Shown in pieces: positions 39,520 to 49,063 of a DNA stretch of 64,000 nt; positions within the stretch are counted from its first letter, which is position 1, and each line of letters opens with the position of its first letter. The notes under the pieces are model-generated. The model was given only the letters and a program-made list of their open reading frames with translations. It was not told the DNA's origin and made no database searches. The position numbers and the translations under genes were made by a program. Where the stretch lies: positions 62,001 through 126,000 of the forward strand of contig FOCC01000004.1 of assembly GCA_900110005.1 (NCBI GenBank), given 5' to 3'. The DNA comes from Ligilactobacillus sp. WC1T17. Its GTDB lineage: Bacteria; Bacillota; Bacilli; Lactobacillales; Lactobacillaceae.

Positions 39520-41541
39520 GTGAAATTTGATGAAATCGGAAATGTCATGCAAAGAGAAAATTTAATCGAAGCTCTTAATAATATTACTTGGAAAGTTTCA
39601 CGTCCAAGGCAGGTGGTTACAGCCAATTTAAAATTAGCTGTTTTGCCGGTTGAAAAAAAGACACCATGTCTTGTAACTGATAAGTCAACCCTTACTTTGA
39701 CTACCAGATCGTGGCTCAATGCTGCTAAAACGCTTGAAGATATTAATTTACAAGAAGATATTATTCAAAAAGAACTTCCGCAAAATACCTTTTTGTGGAC
39801 AGTGTCCAACCGCTTGGCTAAAAAAGGTCCCAAAAGCGTTCCGGCTTTCTTGTTAAGAGTGCCCGAAGGTTTGTTTCAAGCCCTGTATGAGGCTGAATTT
39901 AAACAAACCCAGGTGGGTTATTTAACATTCAGAAATCAGGTTTACCTCAAAGTATTGCGGGGGTTCGTAGCTAATCGCTGGTTTTTAGAAAAGATATTCG
40001 GATTAAGCCCTTATGATTTTGCTAAAGGTGAAGTTGAAGGTAAAGCAGCGCCTAAACGTACGGCGTCCAATGCGTTAGACCTGGCTGAAGAAAAGCAGGC
40101 GTCCAGCTTGAATTATCTGTCGATAGATAAATACCTGCAAACAACTGACGGTGAAAACACCGATAAAATAATGCCTTATGGGGCTTACTTGCAGTTAGAT
40201 GAGTTAAAAACCAAAGGAATCCAGGCTTTAAAAATCGAAGCACTTGATTATGATTTGACCAAAAGAGGCGGCATTAATCTTTTGATGCTAACGACGCTGG
40301 AATTGATGGCCGGTTATTTTTTGATGATGGAAAGTGTCAGTCAAGAAGATATTGACCAGGGTCGGATTTTAGCTCAGCAAACAGCGCTTGAAAGTCCTTA
40401 TGCCAAGGATAATTTAAAACAAGCCCAGCTTTTTTTGGCCGAATTAGCTCATTTTGCAGCACAAGTTCCTTATGCCAATGCGCAAAAGACGTTGGATAGT
40501 TTGGCTTACCGCTTAAAGTCGCCTGAAAATACACCCGCAGCGAAGTTTTTACTTAATTTAGGTAATTATACGGCTCAAACGTTCATTTTAAATCAAAGTA
40601 AAAATGACCGCCAACACCCACAGACAGTGGCTTTAGACACTAACAGTTACCGCTTGCTGGCAGAGGCGCTGTTAGCAGGTGAGGATTATCAGCTGATTTT
40701 AAATGAAGAAGGCATTATTCAGGTCAAAAACAAGTTAGTCAAACACGGCTTGCAAACGAGTTCAAACAGTGCTTTGATGACTGAATTGTGGCAAAATAAG
40801 CAAGTGGCCAAAGCCTTGGTCCAAAACGCTGGTTTTACCACACTAGAGGATGTTGAAATTCATAGCAAAGCTGAATTTGAAAAATATTTTCCTCAATTTG
40901 AAGGATTGGCCGTGGTTGTTAAAAATGCGCGCAACCTTTCCGATGAAAAGACCATGCTATTTAGATTGCCGCCAGCTAAGGAAACATTGTGGAATTGTGT
41001 GCAGGCTTATCTTAAAGCAGGCCAAGTGCCATTAATTGAAGCTGTGATTCCAGGGTCAACTTATCGAGCTTTATTCTTCCAAGATGAGCTCTTAAGTGTG
41101 GTTGAGCGCTTGCCTAAGAGTGTTGTTGGAGATGGACACAAGACTTTAAGTCAGCTGATTACTTTAAAAAACTTAACCTTAGGAGCCAGCGAAAAAGCTA
41201 CACTTGCGGTGCAAGGCTGGGGGATGGATACGATTATTCCGCGTGGTACAGAAGTTTTATTGCGATATGATGCTACAGTTGGCACTGGCTGCCGTAGTCT
41301 TGAAGTCTTGGATGAACTTGATAGCAGCTACGTCAAGCCGTTAAAAGCGTTAGCTCAGGCCTTGAAGTTGCATGATGGCGCTTTAGATGTAGTTATCCCA
41401 AATATTTATCAGCCGTTTAATCCTAAAGAAGCTAAAATGCTGATTTTTTTGAGTGCTCATCCAACCACACCGCTGGAAATGCATGAAAATGTTGTTTTTG
41501 GTCCACAAAATATTGCTGTCAAAATTTTAGAACGCTTATAA
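39520..41541 (+). CDS. Divergent GshF-like protein (glutamate-cysteine ligase plus ATP-grasp)
   Basis: 673 residues from GTG 39520, 9 bases after AAAGG. The architecture resembles bifunctional glutathione synthetase GshF: a glutamate-cysteine-ligase-like N-terminal half (ELPQNTFLWTVSNRL, NQVYLKVLRGFVANRWFLEKIFG and ALKIEALDYDLTKRGGINLL, quoted in pieces), and an ATP-grasp-like C-terminal half (VVGDGHKTLSQLITLKN, IIPRGTEVLLRY). Several usual catalytic features are eroded: the glycine-rich NFGLGI loop reads NLSDEKTMLF, and the metal-binding Asn-Pro near the end reads SAHP. It is shorter than GshF (about 750). It may lack ligase activity or use another substrate. Confidence 0.65.
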   Translation: MKFDEIGNVMQRENLIEALNNITWKVSRPRQVVTANLKLAVLPVEKKTPCLVTDKSTLTLTTRSWLNAAKTLEDINLQEDIIQKELPQNTFLWTVSNRLAKKGPKSVPAFLLRVPEGLFQALYEAEFKQTQVGYLTFRNQVYLKVLRGFVANRWFLEKIFGLSPYDFAKGEVEGKAAPKRTASNALDLAEEKQASSLNYLSIDKYLQTTDGENTDKIMPYGAYLQLDELKTKGIQALKIEALDYDLTKRGGINLLMLTTLELMAGYFLMMESVSQEDIDQGRILAQQTALESPYAKDNLKQAQLFLAELAHFAAQVPYANAQKTLDSLAYRLKSPENTPAAKFLLNLGNYTAQTFILNQSKNDRQHPQTVALDTNSYRLLAEALLAGEDYQLILNEEGIIQVKNKLVKHGLQTSSNSALMTELWQNKQVAKALVQNAGFTTLEDVEIHSKAEFEKYFPQFEGLAVVVKNARNLSDEKTMLFRLPPAKETLWNCVQAYLKAGQVPLIEAVIPGSTYRALFFQDELLSVVERLPKSVVGDGHKTLSQLITLKNLTLGASEKATLAVQGWGMDTIIPRGTEVLLRYDATVGTGCRSLEVLDELDSSYVKPLKALAQALKLHDGALDVVIPNIYQPFNPKEAKMLIFLSAHPTTPLEMHENVVFGPQNIAVKILERL

Positions 41542-41542
41542 G

Positions 41543-41577
41543 AAAAGACGGTTTACATCAAAGTAAACCGTCTTTTT
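41543..41577 (+). terminator. Terminator after the GshF-like gene
   Basis: AAAAGACGGTTTAC and GTAAACCGTCTTTT pair perfectly around ATCAAA. Confidence 0.95.
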
Positions 41578-41591
41578 GTGCTGGGAAAAGC

Positions 41592-41620
41592 TTTAGAAAA
41601 CGCTTTAAAAATGCTAAAAT
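41592..41620 (+). promoter_or_regulatory. Promoter of the Gfo/Idh oxidoreductase gene, with a weak cre-like spacer
   Basis: TTTAGA, 17 bases, TAAAAT with TGC extension. The spacer holds TAGAAAACGCTTTAA, which differs from the cre consensus at two key positions; the cre call is weak. Confidence 0.6.
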
Positions 41621-41643
41621 AAGGTATCCAAGGAGGGACTTTT

Positions 41644-42642
41644 ATGATTAAATTAGGTATTATCGGTACAGGCGGGATTGCGCAATTATTTGTGGATGCA
41701 GCTCAAAAATCAGATTATTTTAAATTGACGACGGTTTATTCACGCCATGAAGAAACAGGTCAGGCGTTTTTAAAAGAAAATAATGTATCAGGAGACATCT
41801 ACACAGACTTGGAGCGTTTTTTTGCTGAAGGCGATTTTTCAGCTGTTTATATTGCTTCGCCTAATAGTTTACATTTTGCTCAAGCTAAAGCAGCTATTTT
41901 GGCTGATAAGGATGTCATCGTTGAAAAACCTTTTGTGATTAATCCTACCCAGTGGCAGCTGTTATACGATCTGCACCAAAAACATCCAGATTATTTAATT
42001 TTTGAAGCAGCCCGCCATTTTCATGAGGAAGCTTTTAAGGCCGTCAGTGAAACTTTACCTTCTTTAGGGAAGATTCAAGGTGCCAATTTGACTTATATGA
42101 AATATTCATCCAAATATGACAGCTATTTGGATGGGAAAAAACCGAATATCTTTACCAGTAAATTTGCCGGTGGAGCGTTGCAGGATTTAGGCGTTTATAT
42201 GATTTACGATGCAATTGCTTGGTTTGGCAAGCCAAAAGAAGCTTGCTACCACGCCCGCATGCTCCCTAGCGGGGTTGATAAGATGGGAACCATTTTATTG
42301 ACCTATCCAGATTTTGATGTCACTATCCATATTGGTAAAACATCCAATTCTTATCTGCCTAGTGAAATTTATGGCGGCCAGGAAACCATTGTAATGGATA
42401 ACGCGGCTGATTTGCATGAAGTCAAATTAGTGGGGCCTAAAGCTGAAATGGTGATTGCTAAAAGATCAGCAGCGGAAAATCCGTTGTTGCAAGAAGCACA
42501 AGCCTTTGGCAAAGTTTTGGAAACAAGAGATCAAAAAGCTAGGCAAGTAGCAGAAAAATGGTTGGAAACCAGTCGACTGGTTAATGAAACCCTTTATGCT
42601 TTACGCCAAGATAGTGGAATTGTGTTTGATGACGAAAAATAA
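41644..42642 (+). CDS. Gfo/Idh/MocA-family NAD(P)-dependent oxidoreductase
   Basis: 332 residues. The N-terminal Rossmann fold shows LGIIGTGGIAQLF, then AVYIASPNSLHFAQAKAA and the family motif DVIVEKPF (Glu-Lys-Pro). The C-terminal alpha/beta domain contains FAGGALQDLGVYMIYDAIAWF. Members oxidise or reduce sugars, inositols and other polyols; the substrate is not evident. Start follows AAGGAGGGACTTTT. Single gene between two terminators. Confidence 0.9.
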   Translation: MIKLGIIGTGGIAQLFVDAAQKSDYFKLTTVYSRHEETGQAFLKENNVSGDIYTDLERFFAEGDFSAVYIASPNSLHFAQAKAAILADKDVIVEKPFVINPTQWQLLYDLHQKHPDYLIFEAARHFHEEAFKAVSETLPSLGKIQGANLTYMKYSSKYDSYLDGKKPNIFTSKFAGGALQDLGVYMIYDAIAWFGKPKEACYHARMLPSGVDKMGTILLTYPDFDVTIHIGKTSNSYLPSEIYGGQETIVMDNAADLHEVKLVGPKAEMVIAKRSAAENPLLQEAQAFGKVLETRDQKARQVAEKWLETSRLVNETLYALRQDSGIVFDDEK

Positions 42643-42644
42643 AT

Positions 42645-42678
42645 AAAAGCCCAGAAGTTATGCTTCTAGGCTTTTATT
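42645..42678. terminator. Bidirectional terminator between the oxidoreductase and DUF1694 genes
   Basis: AATAAAAGCC-AGAAG and CTTCT-GGCTTTTATT pair around TTATG; the two genes converge here. Confidence 0.88.
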
Positions 42679-43117
42679 AGTTGAAAAAATGTTGCCAAAA
42701 ATCTTTTTTGACGCTTTTTTGCGGGCTTTTTTCAGGGTAGCAGGTTAAAAAATCAACTTCAGTTTTGTTCAAAGCTTCTTTTTTAGCACAAAAAACCACG
42801 GCAAAATCCTGGGGACCGTTTTTAAGTGTGGAATCGGAGTTTAATTTAAAAGCGACTCGCTTGCTGGTGGCCAAATGAATTAACTTAGAACTGATTGAAT
42901 CGGCTAATTTACCGTTAATTAGCAATAAATAATCAGGGTGCAAGTCCATTTCAGCTGCCAAAGCATCGAGTAAATTATCAGCTTGGCTTTGGTCAAAAGT
43001 AACAGTTAAATCAACCCGTTCACGAAAAGTTCCCAAGTATTTGCGTCTTTCATCAGGATTAACTTGCGGTGTACCATAGAGGCCTTGATTTAAATGATTT
43101 TCTAAATTTAAACTCAT
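42677..43117 (-). CDS. DUF1694 (YueI-like) protein
   Basis: 146 residues from ATG 43117, 6 bases after GAAGGGA; the longer frame to 43201 runs through the rpsD terminator. The DUF1694 pattern is visible: YGTPQVNPDERRKYLGTFRE, VDLTVTF, DYLLLINGKL and FKLNSD. Function unknown, cytosolic. It follows rpsD after a terminator, so it is transcribed by readthrough or from a promoter I did not find. Confidence 0.8.
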   Translation of the reverse strand: MSLNLENHLNQGLYGTPQVNPDERRKYLGTFRERVDLTVTFDQSQADNLLDALAAEMDLHPDYLLLINGKLADSISSKLIHLATSKRVAFKLNSDSTLKNGPQDFAVVFCAKKEALNKTEVDFLTCYPEKSPQKSVKKDFWQHFFN

Positions 43118-43131
43118 GCATAATCCCTTCT

Positions 43132-43164
43132 GTAAAAAAAAGGCTGGAGAAATTCCAACCTTTT
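43132..43164 (-). terminator. Terminator of rpsD
   Basis: On the minus strand AAAAGGTTGGA pairs with TCCAGCCTTTT (one G-U) around ATTTC, then T run. Confidence 0.9.
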
Positions 43165-43175
43165 GATATCTAGAA

Positions 43176-43784
43176 TTAAAGCTTGTTGTAATATTCAACA
43201 ACTAAGGCTTCGTCGATGTTAGCATCGAGTTCTTCACGTTCTGGCAAACGAACCAAAGAACCTTCCATCTTGTTTTCGTCAAATGAAACGAAAGCTGGAC
43301 GGCCAACAACGCTTTCCAAAGCATCCTTAACAACTTGAAGGTTCATAGAACGTTCGCGCAAGGAAATAACTTGGCCTGGTGTAACTTCGTATGATGGAAT
43401 ATCAACGCGCTTGCCATCAACAGTGATGTGGCCATGGTTTACCAATTGACGGGCTTGACGACGAGTAGTAGCCAAACCTAAACGATAAACGATATTGTCT
43501 AAACGGCGTTCCAAAAGAATCATGAAGTTGTCACCGTGCTTACCTTCGCGAATCTTGCCAGCCTTAACGAAGAGGTTAGCAAATTGACGTTCTGATAAGC
43601 CATATGTCATACGAAGCTTTTGCTTTTCGCGTAATTGCATTCCGTATTCGGAAAGCTTACGACGGTTGTTTTGACCATGTTGGCCTGGTGCGTATGGACG
43701 ACGAGCTAATTCTTTACCTGTACCTGAAAGGGAAATGCCTAAACGACGAGAAACCTTCCAAGATGGACCTGTATAACGTGACAT
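43176..43784 (-). CDS. rpsD: 30S ribosomal protein S4
   Basis: 202 residues from ATG 43784 behind TTGGAGGAATTTTTA; the frame extends five codons upstream but without a start signal. Begins [20 protein letters not shown]4 domain [20 protein letters not shown] and [16 protein letters not shown]. Primary 16S rRNA binder. It is monocistronic, as in many Firmicutes, with a long structured leader where S4 represses its own synthesis (family knowledge). Confidence 0.97.
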   Translation of the reverse strand: MSRYTGPSWKVSRRLGISLSGTGKELARRPYAPGQHGQNNRRKLSEYGMQLREKQKLRMTYGLSERQFANLFVKAGKIREGKHGDNFMILLERRLDNIVYRLGLATTRRQARQLVNHGHITVDGKRVDIPSYEVTPGQVISLRERSMNLQVVKDALESVVGRPAFVSFDENKMEGSLVRLPEREELDANIDEALVVEYYNKL

Positions 43785-43953
43785 TAAAAATTCCTCCAAT
43801 AATTTGTTTGGAGTAAAATAATCCGTGTGAGTTTAGTATTCGTGCATTTTGTTTTGCGATGTTCACCCTTGCAGCCGAAGGGGTACTAGTTCGAACCAAA
43901 ACGGCAACAAAATGTTGACGTTCTTACCGCTCACTGCTGCATTATTTTACACA
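43785..43953 (-). promoter_or_regulatory. rpsD (S4) autoregulatory leader RNA
   Basis: About 170 bases between the promoter and the ATG without any ORF, rich in short complementary segments (for example CCCCTT-CGG-CTGCAAGGG, a tetraloop-like hairpin, and repeated ACAAAATG/CATTTTGT). Position and structure fit the Firmicutes S4 leader; not folded here. Confidence 0.65.
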
Positions 43954-43959
43954 AAGTGT

Positions 43960-43988
43960 AGCATAGCAGAAAGCAGAGACAATGTCAA
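43960..43988 (-). promoter_or_regulatory. Promoter of rpsD
   Basis: On the minus strand consensus TTGACA, 17 bases, TATGCT with TGC extension. Confidence 0.88.
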
Positions 43989-43991
43989 TGA

Positions 43992-44444
43992 TTAAGATAG
44001 ATGTTTTAATAAAATTTGGGCAAAAGCACTTAATGTTGCCTCATCATCAGCGCTGAAGCGGTTTTTGACAGGTGAATCAAGATCCATGACGCCAATTTTT
44101 TGACCATCCTTGGTTAAAGGTACGACGATTTCAGCGTTTGAAGCTGAGTCACAGGCAATGTGTCCTTTAAAGGTATGCACGTCAGCGACACGCAGGATTT
44201 TTTGCTCAGCTAAGGCCGTTCCGCAAACGCCGGCCTTATTTTTAATATGCATGCAGGCGACTTTGCCTTGAAAAGGTCCTAAGTAAAGTTCATCTTGTTT
44301 TTGATCGTAGAGGTAAAATCCGGCCCAATTTAGATCAGGCAAGCTGTCATACAAAAGGGCTGAAGCATTGGCTAAATTTGAAATGAGGTTCGTTTCACCA
44401 GTCAATAAAGCATCCAGTTGGTCAAGTAAAAGTTGATTTTTCAT
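43992..44444 (-). CDS. Free methionine-(R)-sulfoxide reductase (GAF domain)
   Basis: 150 residues from ATG 44444 (GGGAGGATAAT upstream; the frame extends to 44612 without support). GAF fold with LNWAGFYLYD and the three redox cysteines of fRMsr: C64 in KVACMHI, C74 in AGVCGTA and C98 in GHIACDS, plus the DVH and VMDLDSP motifs. It reduces free Met-R-O with thioredoxin. The whole rpsD promoter lies immediately beyond its stop. Divergent from ezrA. Confidence 0.93.
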   Translation of the reverse strand: MKNQLLLDQLDALLTGETNLISNLANASALLYDSLPDLNWAGFYLYDQKQDELYLGPFQGKVACMHIKNKAGVCGTALAEQKILRVADVHTFKGHIACDSASNAEIVVPLTKDGQKIGVMDLDSPVKNRFSADDEATLSAFAQILLKHLS

Positions 44445-44484
44445 ATTATCCTCCCTATTTTTTACTGTTTCATATTTGTTGATA

Positions 44485-44493
44485 TGATATAAT
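44485..44493 (+). promoter_or_regulatory. Extended -10 promoter of ezrA
   Basis: TGATATAAT, about 80 bases ahead of the start codon; no good -35. Confidence 0.6.
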
Positions 44494-44571
44494 GATGTAA
44501 GTATTGTAAACAGAAAAAAACGTGAAAGCAAGCATTTTGCAATGAATTTGGAAGTTTGAGGGGCGAGAAGT

Positions 44572-46263
44572 ATGGTAGTAGGATTGACGATTATCGTCAC
44601 ATTGGCGGTCATTGGCTATATTGCAGCAGCTATTATTAGACATCAATATACAAATCAAGCAGAAACAATAGAGTTTCAGATTGATGACTTAGCGCAAAAA
44701 TCACTTGATAGTCAAATGGCAGAGATTAGTAAAATTGCCCTTTCAGGGGACAGTCTCAAGGAAGTTGAAAATATGGACAATTCTTACCGCTATTTGATGA
44801 ATCGGCGTTTACCTGAAATTACGGAAGAATTAGCTGATATTAAAGAACAGCTGGCTTCATTTAAATTATTCCAAATCAAAGGCCAGTTGCAGATGACCGA
44901 AAAAAAACTGGCTGATGCTAAGAGTCAATACCAAGAACTGGCTAATAAAATTTCACGGCTTAAAAAGCAGGCTTTGGATTATCAAAAGGCGGTCACTGAG
45001 CTGAAAGAAAAATATCAAGCGATGCGCAAGACGCTTTTAACCAAGAATTTTTCGTATGGTCCAAGTGCTAAAAACTTAGAAGCACAGCTTAAGGCGTTGG
45101 AGGGAAAATTTGAGGAATATCTTAAGGTTCTTGAAAGCGGTGATTTAAAGCAAACAGATAAACTGCTCAAAGAATTAAGAGCTGATACCTATACGCTAGG
45201 GATGGCGTTAGATAAACTGCCAAATATTTACCGTAATTTTAAGAACGTTTATCCTGATCAAATTGCTGAATTAAAATCTGCCTTAGAAAAGATGGACACA
45301 GATGGATACGGCTTTGAAATTGATACCAAGCAATTAATAGCCAAAATTGATCAGCAATTAGCGGGGTTAACCAAGGCTTTAGATGACGTCGAACTCGAAG
45401 CTTGTGAAGAGCTTGACCTTAAACTACATGATGATATTGAAAGTTTATATACAGAAATTGAAAAAGAATATAGTGCGCGCTTGCACTTTGAAAAGAGACT
45501 GCCGACTTTTAGACAATTTTTAGAACACGCCGTGCAGCAAGAAAACAAATTATTGGTTGAATTGGATCATTTAAGCAATAATTATCTCTTGAATCATCAT
45601 GAACAAGAAGATGCCCATGACTTAAATAAACAATTAGCCCGGATTCAAAAGCGTTTGGAGGATTACAATCGCCGCGATTTGGAAGAAAAAATCTGCTATT
45701 CTGATCAATTAGCTCTTTTGAAGCAGGATACGGCTAGTTTAACAGAAATTGAGCAAAAGCAAAAGGCGATTGCTGACAGCGTGGCTTCTTTGTTCCAAGA
45801 TGAAAAAGAAGCTAAAAATGCGATTCAAAATTTTGATGCTGAAATGCATCGCTTAAAGCGGTCTTTGGATAATTTAAATCTGCCGGGACTGCCTGGTGAA
45901 TATAATGAATACTTTTTAAGGGTTTCACATGAAGTCGTAGCCTTGGCTAAGTTATTGAATCAAGAACAAATTGATATGGATCAAATTGAAAAAGAATTGC
46001 TTAATACCCAATCTGATCTTGATGCTTTGACAAAGAAAACCCAAGAGATTATTGACGCTTCAACTTTAGCACAAGAATGCTTCCAATATGCCAACCGCTA
46101 CCGCCATAAGTATCCGGCAGTGGCTAAGGCCCAACAAGAAGGAATGGACTTGTTTGAACACTGCCAATATATCGAATCACTGGATGTGATTGCTCAAGCT
46201 TTAGAACAGGTTGAAGAAGGTTCTTATAAGCGTCTGGAACAAAATTATAAGCAACAACACTAA
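44572..46263 (+). CDS. ezrA: Septation ring formation regulator EzrA
   Basis: 563 residues: one N-terminal membrane helix (LTIIVTLAVIGYIAAAIIR), then a long series of coiled-coil repeats, typical of EzrA with its spectrin-like cytoplasmic domain. The first residues after the anchor (QAETIEFQIDDLAQ) and the late LPGLPGEYNEYFL motif agree with the family. EzrA modulates FtsZ ring placement and dynamics and links to cell-wall synthases. Start ATG with GAGGGGCGAGAAGT. Followed by nifS-thiI as in other Bacilli. Confidence 0.93.
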   Translation: MVVGLTIIVTLAVIGYIAAAIIRHQYTNQAETIEFQIDDLAQKSLDSQMAEISKIALSGDSLKEVENMDNSYRYLMNRRLPEITEELADIKEQLASFKLFQIKGQLQMTEKKLADAKSQYQELANKISRLKKQALDYQKAVTELKEKYQAMRKTLLTKNFSYGPSAKNLEAQLKALEGKFEEYLKVLESGDLKQTDKLLKELRADTYTLGMALDKLPNIYRNFKNVYPDQIAELKSALEKMDTDGYGFEIDTKQLIAKIDQQLAGLTKALDDVELEACEELDLKLHDDIESLYTEIEKEYSARLHFEKRLPTFRQFLEHAVQQENKLLVELDHLSNNYLLNHHEQEDAHDLNKQLARIQKRLEDYNRRDLEEKICYSDQLALLKQDTASLTEIEQKQKAIADSVASLFQDEKEAKNAIQNFDAEMHRLKRSLDNLNLPGLPGEYNEYFLRVSHEVVALAKLLNQEQIDMDQIEKELLNTQSDLDALTKKTQEIIDASTLAQECFQYANRYRHKYPAVAKAQQEGMDLFEHCQYIESLDVIAQALEQVEEGSYKRLEQNYKQQH

Positions 46264-46287
46264 AGCAGGGTAAAGCCTGCTTTTTTA
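46262..46287 (+). terminator. Terminator after ezrA
   Basis: AAAGCAGG and CCTGCTTT pair around GTAAAG, then T run. Confidence 0.9.
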
Positions 46288-46301
46288 TTTAGGTTATTTG
46301 C

Positions 46302-46330
46302 TTGTATTTTTACTTTTAATTAGTTAGAAT
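46302..46330 (+). promoter_or_regulatory. Candidate promoter of nifS-thiI
   Basis: TTGTAT, 17 bases, TAGAAT; about 35 bases ahead of the nifS start. Confidence 0.6.
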
Positions 46331-46363
46331 GATAAAGAATGTCAATAAAAGAAAGGGTTCGTC

Positions 46364-47512
46364 ATGATATATTTTGATAATAGTGCGACTACTAAAGTCA
46401 CACAAGAAGTTTTAAAGACATATCAAACTGTTTCAGAAAAGATTTGGGGTAACCCGTCTTCTTTGCACAACTTGGGAGAAACTGCCTTTCATTTGCTTGA
46501 ACAAGCGCGTAGTCAGGTAGCTGCCTTGCTTGAAAAAAAGCCATCTGAAATTTATTTCACCAGTGGCGGGACTGAAAGTGATAATTGGGCTATCAAAGGG
46601 ACTGCAATTGAAAAACATATTTATGGTAAACATTTAATCACAACTAATGTGGAACATCCAGCGGTTATCAATACAATGAAACAACTGGAAAAATTAGGCT
46701 TTGAAGTAACCTATCTGCCGGTTGATGAAACAGGTCGGATTAATTGTGATGATTTAAAAAAAGCTATCCGCAAAGATACAATTTTAGTATCGATTATGGC
46801 CGTTAATAATGAAGTTGGGGCCGTACAACCGCTTAATGAAGTCAGTGAAATCTTAAAGCAATATCCGCGGATTCATTTCCATGTGGATGCGGTGCAGGCT
46901 GTTGGCAAAGGCTTAAGAGAGATGCTGCTTAACGACCGGATTGATATGCTTTCTTTATCAGGGCATAAATTTCATGCTCCGCGTGGAATTGGGATTATGT
47001 ACAAAAAAAAAGGCCGCATGGTGGCGCCTTTACTGACGGGTGGCGGGCAAGAAAAAAATCTTCGTTCCGGCACAGAAAATTTGCCTGCCATTGCGGGAAT
47101 GTCTAAGGCATTGCGCTTAGTTATCGAAAATGAAGCTGAGCATGTCAAAAAACAGCAGGCTATCAAGGAAAAAATTTATGATCACTTGGCACAATTTGAA
47201 AAAGTAACCATCTTTTCTAACCGAAAAGAGCATTTTGCCCCGCATATCTTGTGCTTTGCTATCCAAGGGGTACGTGGTGAGACGGTGGTTCATGCCTTTG
47301 AAAGCTATGATATCTATATTTCCACAACGAGTGCTTGCTCATCCAAAAAAGGCACTGTTTCATCAACGTTGCATGCCATGGGTGTTGCTGATAAGTTGGC
47401 TCAATGTGCTGTGCGGGTTAGCTTAGATGAAAACAACACCTTAGACCAAGCAGATGAATTTAACCGGATCTTTGATATTTTATACGATAAATTTAAAATG
47501 ATTAATTCATAG
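46364..47512 (+). CDS. Cysteine desulfurase (IscS/NifS type, group I) for tRNA thiolation
   Basis: 382 residues. PLP lysine K202 in [12 protein letters not shown]; persulfide cysteine C325 in the long group I loop [12 protein letters not shown]-terminal [12 protein letters not shown]. Because it is 17 bases upstream of thiI, and a complete suf system sits elsewhere, it most likely feeds sulfur to ThiI for 4-thiouridine in tRNA (NifZ/YrvO-like role), not general Fe-S assembly; that is inference from the pairing. Start behind AAGAAAGGGTTCGTC. Confidence 0.93.
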   Translation: MIYFDNSATTKVTQEVLKTYQTVSEKIWGNPSSLHNLGETAFHLLEQARSQVAALLEKKPSEIYFTSGGTESDNWAIKGTAIEKHIYGKHLITTNVEHPAVINTMKQLEKLGFEVTYLPVDETGRINCDDLKKAIRKDTILVSIMAVNNEVGAVQPLNEVSEILKQYPRIHFHVDAVQAVGKGLREMLLNDRIDMLSLSGHKFHAPRGIGIMYKKKGRMVAPLLTGGGQEKNLRSGTENLPAIAGMSKALRLVIENEAEHVKKQQAIKEKIYDHLAQFEKVTIFSNRKEHFAPHILCFAIQGVRGETVVHAFESYDIYISTTSACSSKKGTVSSTLHAMGVADKLAQCAVRVSLDENNTLDQADEFNRIFDILYDKFKMINS

Positions 47513-47529
47513 TACGAAAGGAACAATTA

Positions 47530-48747
47530 ATGCAATATACAGAAATAATGGTTCGCTATGGCGAATTATCAACTAAGGGTAAAAACCGGCGCAATTTTAT
47601 TGACCGTTTGGCTTTTAACGTCCGGTCAGCCATGCATGATTTTCCAGCGCTGCAAATTAAAGCGCGTCGCGATCGGATGCACATCTATTTAAACGGTGAA
47701 GACTCCGACAAAGTGATTGCCCGCTTAAAACAAGTTTTTGGAATTCAAAATTTTTCACCTTCTTTGCGGGTTGAACGTGATGTTGAAGCTGTTAAGCAGG
47801 TTGCGGCTCAATTAGTTCAAGAAAAATTCTTTGACGGCATGACTTTTAAGGTTAATACCAGAAGATCAGACCACCACTTCATTTATGATACCAACGAATT
47901 AAATGAAATGTTAGGCGATTATATTTTGACGCATGTTCCCGGCATTAAAGTTAAGATGAAAGATCCTGACTTGACTTTACGGGTAGAAGTTAGATCTGAC
48001 GGTATTTATTTGTCACATGAAAAAATTCAAGGTGCCGGCGGACTTCCAGTTGGAACGGCCGGTAAGGCGATGCTGATGCTTTCAGGTGGGATTGATTCGC
48101 CAGTAGCAGGCTATTTAGCAATGAAACGTGGTGTTGATATTGAAATGGTGCACTTCTTCAGCCCGCCATATACCAGCGAACAAGCCTTAAATAAGGCTAA
48201 GGAATTAACTGCTAAATTAACACCATATGTTGGCCGGATTCAATTTATCGAAGTTCCCTTTACGGAGATTCAAGAAACGGTTAAACATGATGTGCCATCA
48301 GGTTATTTAATGACCGTCCAACGGCGCTTTATGTTGCGGTTAACGGAAGCTTTGGCACATAAGCGTGGCGGCTTAGCCATTTTTAACGGGGAAGCTTTAG
48401 GACAAGTAGCTTCACAGACTTTGGAAAGTATGGCAGCCATCAATGATGTCACTACCATGCCTGTTTTACGTCCAGTGGTTTCTATGGATAAAAATGAAAT
48501 TATCAAGATTGCTCAGCAAATTGATACTTTTGACCTTTCAATCATGCCATTTGAAGACTGCTGCACTGTTTTTGCACCACCTGCACCAAAAACCAAGCCC
48601 AAGATTGACCGAGCCCGTTACTACGAAGAAAGGCTTGATGTTGACGGCTTAATTCAACGGGCTTTAGCCGGTATTAAAGTTACTAATATCAAAATTGGCG
48701 ACCACTTCATGAATGAAGATCATGATGAATTTGCTGAATTGCTGTAA
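47530..48747 (+). CDS. thiI: tRNA 4-thiouridine synthetase ThiI
   Basis: 405 residues: N-terminal ferredoxin-like and THUMP domains (residues about 1-165), then the adenylating PP-loop [13 protein letters not shown] at 184-196. The C-terminal rhodanese domain of E. coli ThiI is absent, as normal in Firmicutes. [17 protein letters not shown] near residues 340-360 is a conserved C-terminal block. Starts 17 bases after the desulfurase and ends just before the valS T-box promoter. Confidence 0.95.
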   Translation: MQYTEIMVRYGELSTKGKNRRNFIDRLAFNVRSAMHDFPALQIKARRDRMHIYLNGEDSDKVIARLKQVFGIQNFSPSLRVERDVEAVKQVAAQLVQEKFFDGMTFKVNTRRSDHHFIYDTNELNEMLGDYILTHVPGIKVKMKDPDLTLRVEVRSDGIYLSHEKIQGAGGLPVGTAGKAMLMLSGGIDSPVAGYLAMKRGVDIEMVHFFSPPYTSEQALNKAKELTAKLTPYVGRIQFIEVPFTEIQETVKHDVPSGYLMTVQRRFMLRLTEALAHKRGGLAIFNGEALGQVASQTLESMAAINDVTTMPVLRPVVSMDKNEIIKIAQQIDTFDLSIMPFEDCCTVFAPPAPKTKPKIDRARYYEERLDVDGLIQRALAGIKVTNIKIGDHFMNEDHDEFAELL

Positions 48748-48760
48748 TTTAAAGAAAGGC

Positions 48761-48789
48761 TTGACGCGTCTTTAAATGCAAGCTAAAAT
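48761..48789 (+). promoter_or_regulatory. Promoter of the valS T-box leader
   Basis: TTGACG, 17 bases, TAAAAT; starts transcription near 48796. Confidence 0.8.
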
Positions 48790-48796
48790 ACTCGTA

Positions 48797-49023
48797 TAAG
48801 CTTTGAACAAGAGGGTTTAACGGTCTTAGGTCCAAGAGAGAAACGTTAGCTGTGAAGTTTCACCAATAGCCGTTAGATTGTAGCTTGTGAGCTGTTAGAC
48901 TGAAATTAAGTAAGTTTGACCGGATATCAATTCGTTAACACTGATTTAAGCGGGGCATAAAAGCCCAATTTAGGTGGTACCACGGCACTGTCGTCCTATA
49001 TGAGGATGATAGTGCTTTTTTTT
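48797..49023 (+). promoter_or_regulatory. T-box leader of valS (valine)
   Basis: The T-box sequence TAGGTGGTACCACGG (48970-48984) is followed by the terminator hairpin GCACTGTCGTCCT/AGGATGATAGTGC plus T run (48985-49023). In Stem I, AACGG/CCGTT closes an internal loop whose 3' side has AGATTGTAG before CTTG; GTA at 48880-48882 is the candidate valine specifier. Uncharged tRNA-Val would favour the antiterminator. Confidence 0.9.
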
Positions 49024-49063
49024 AGCGAAGATATCTAATCATAAAAATGAAAGGATTTTTGAC

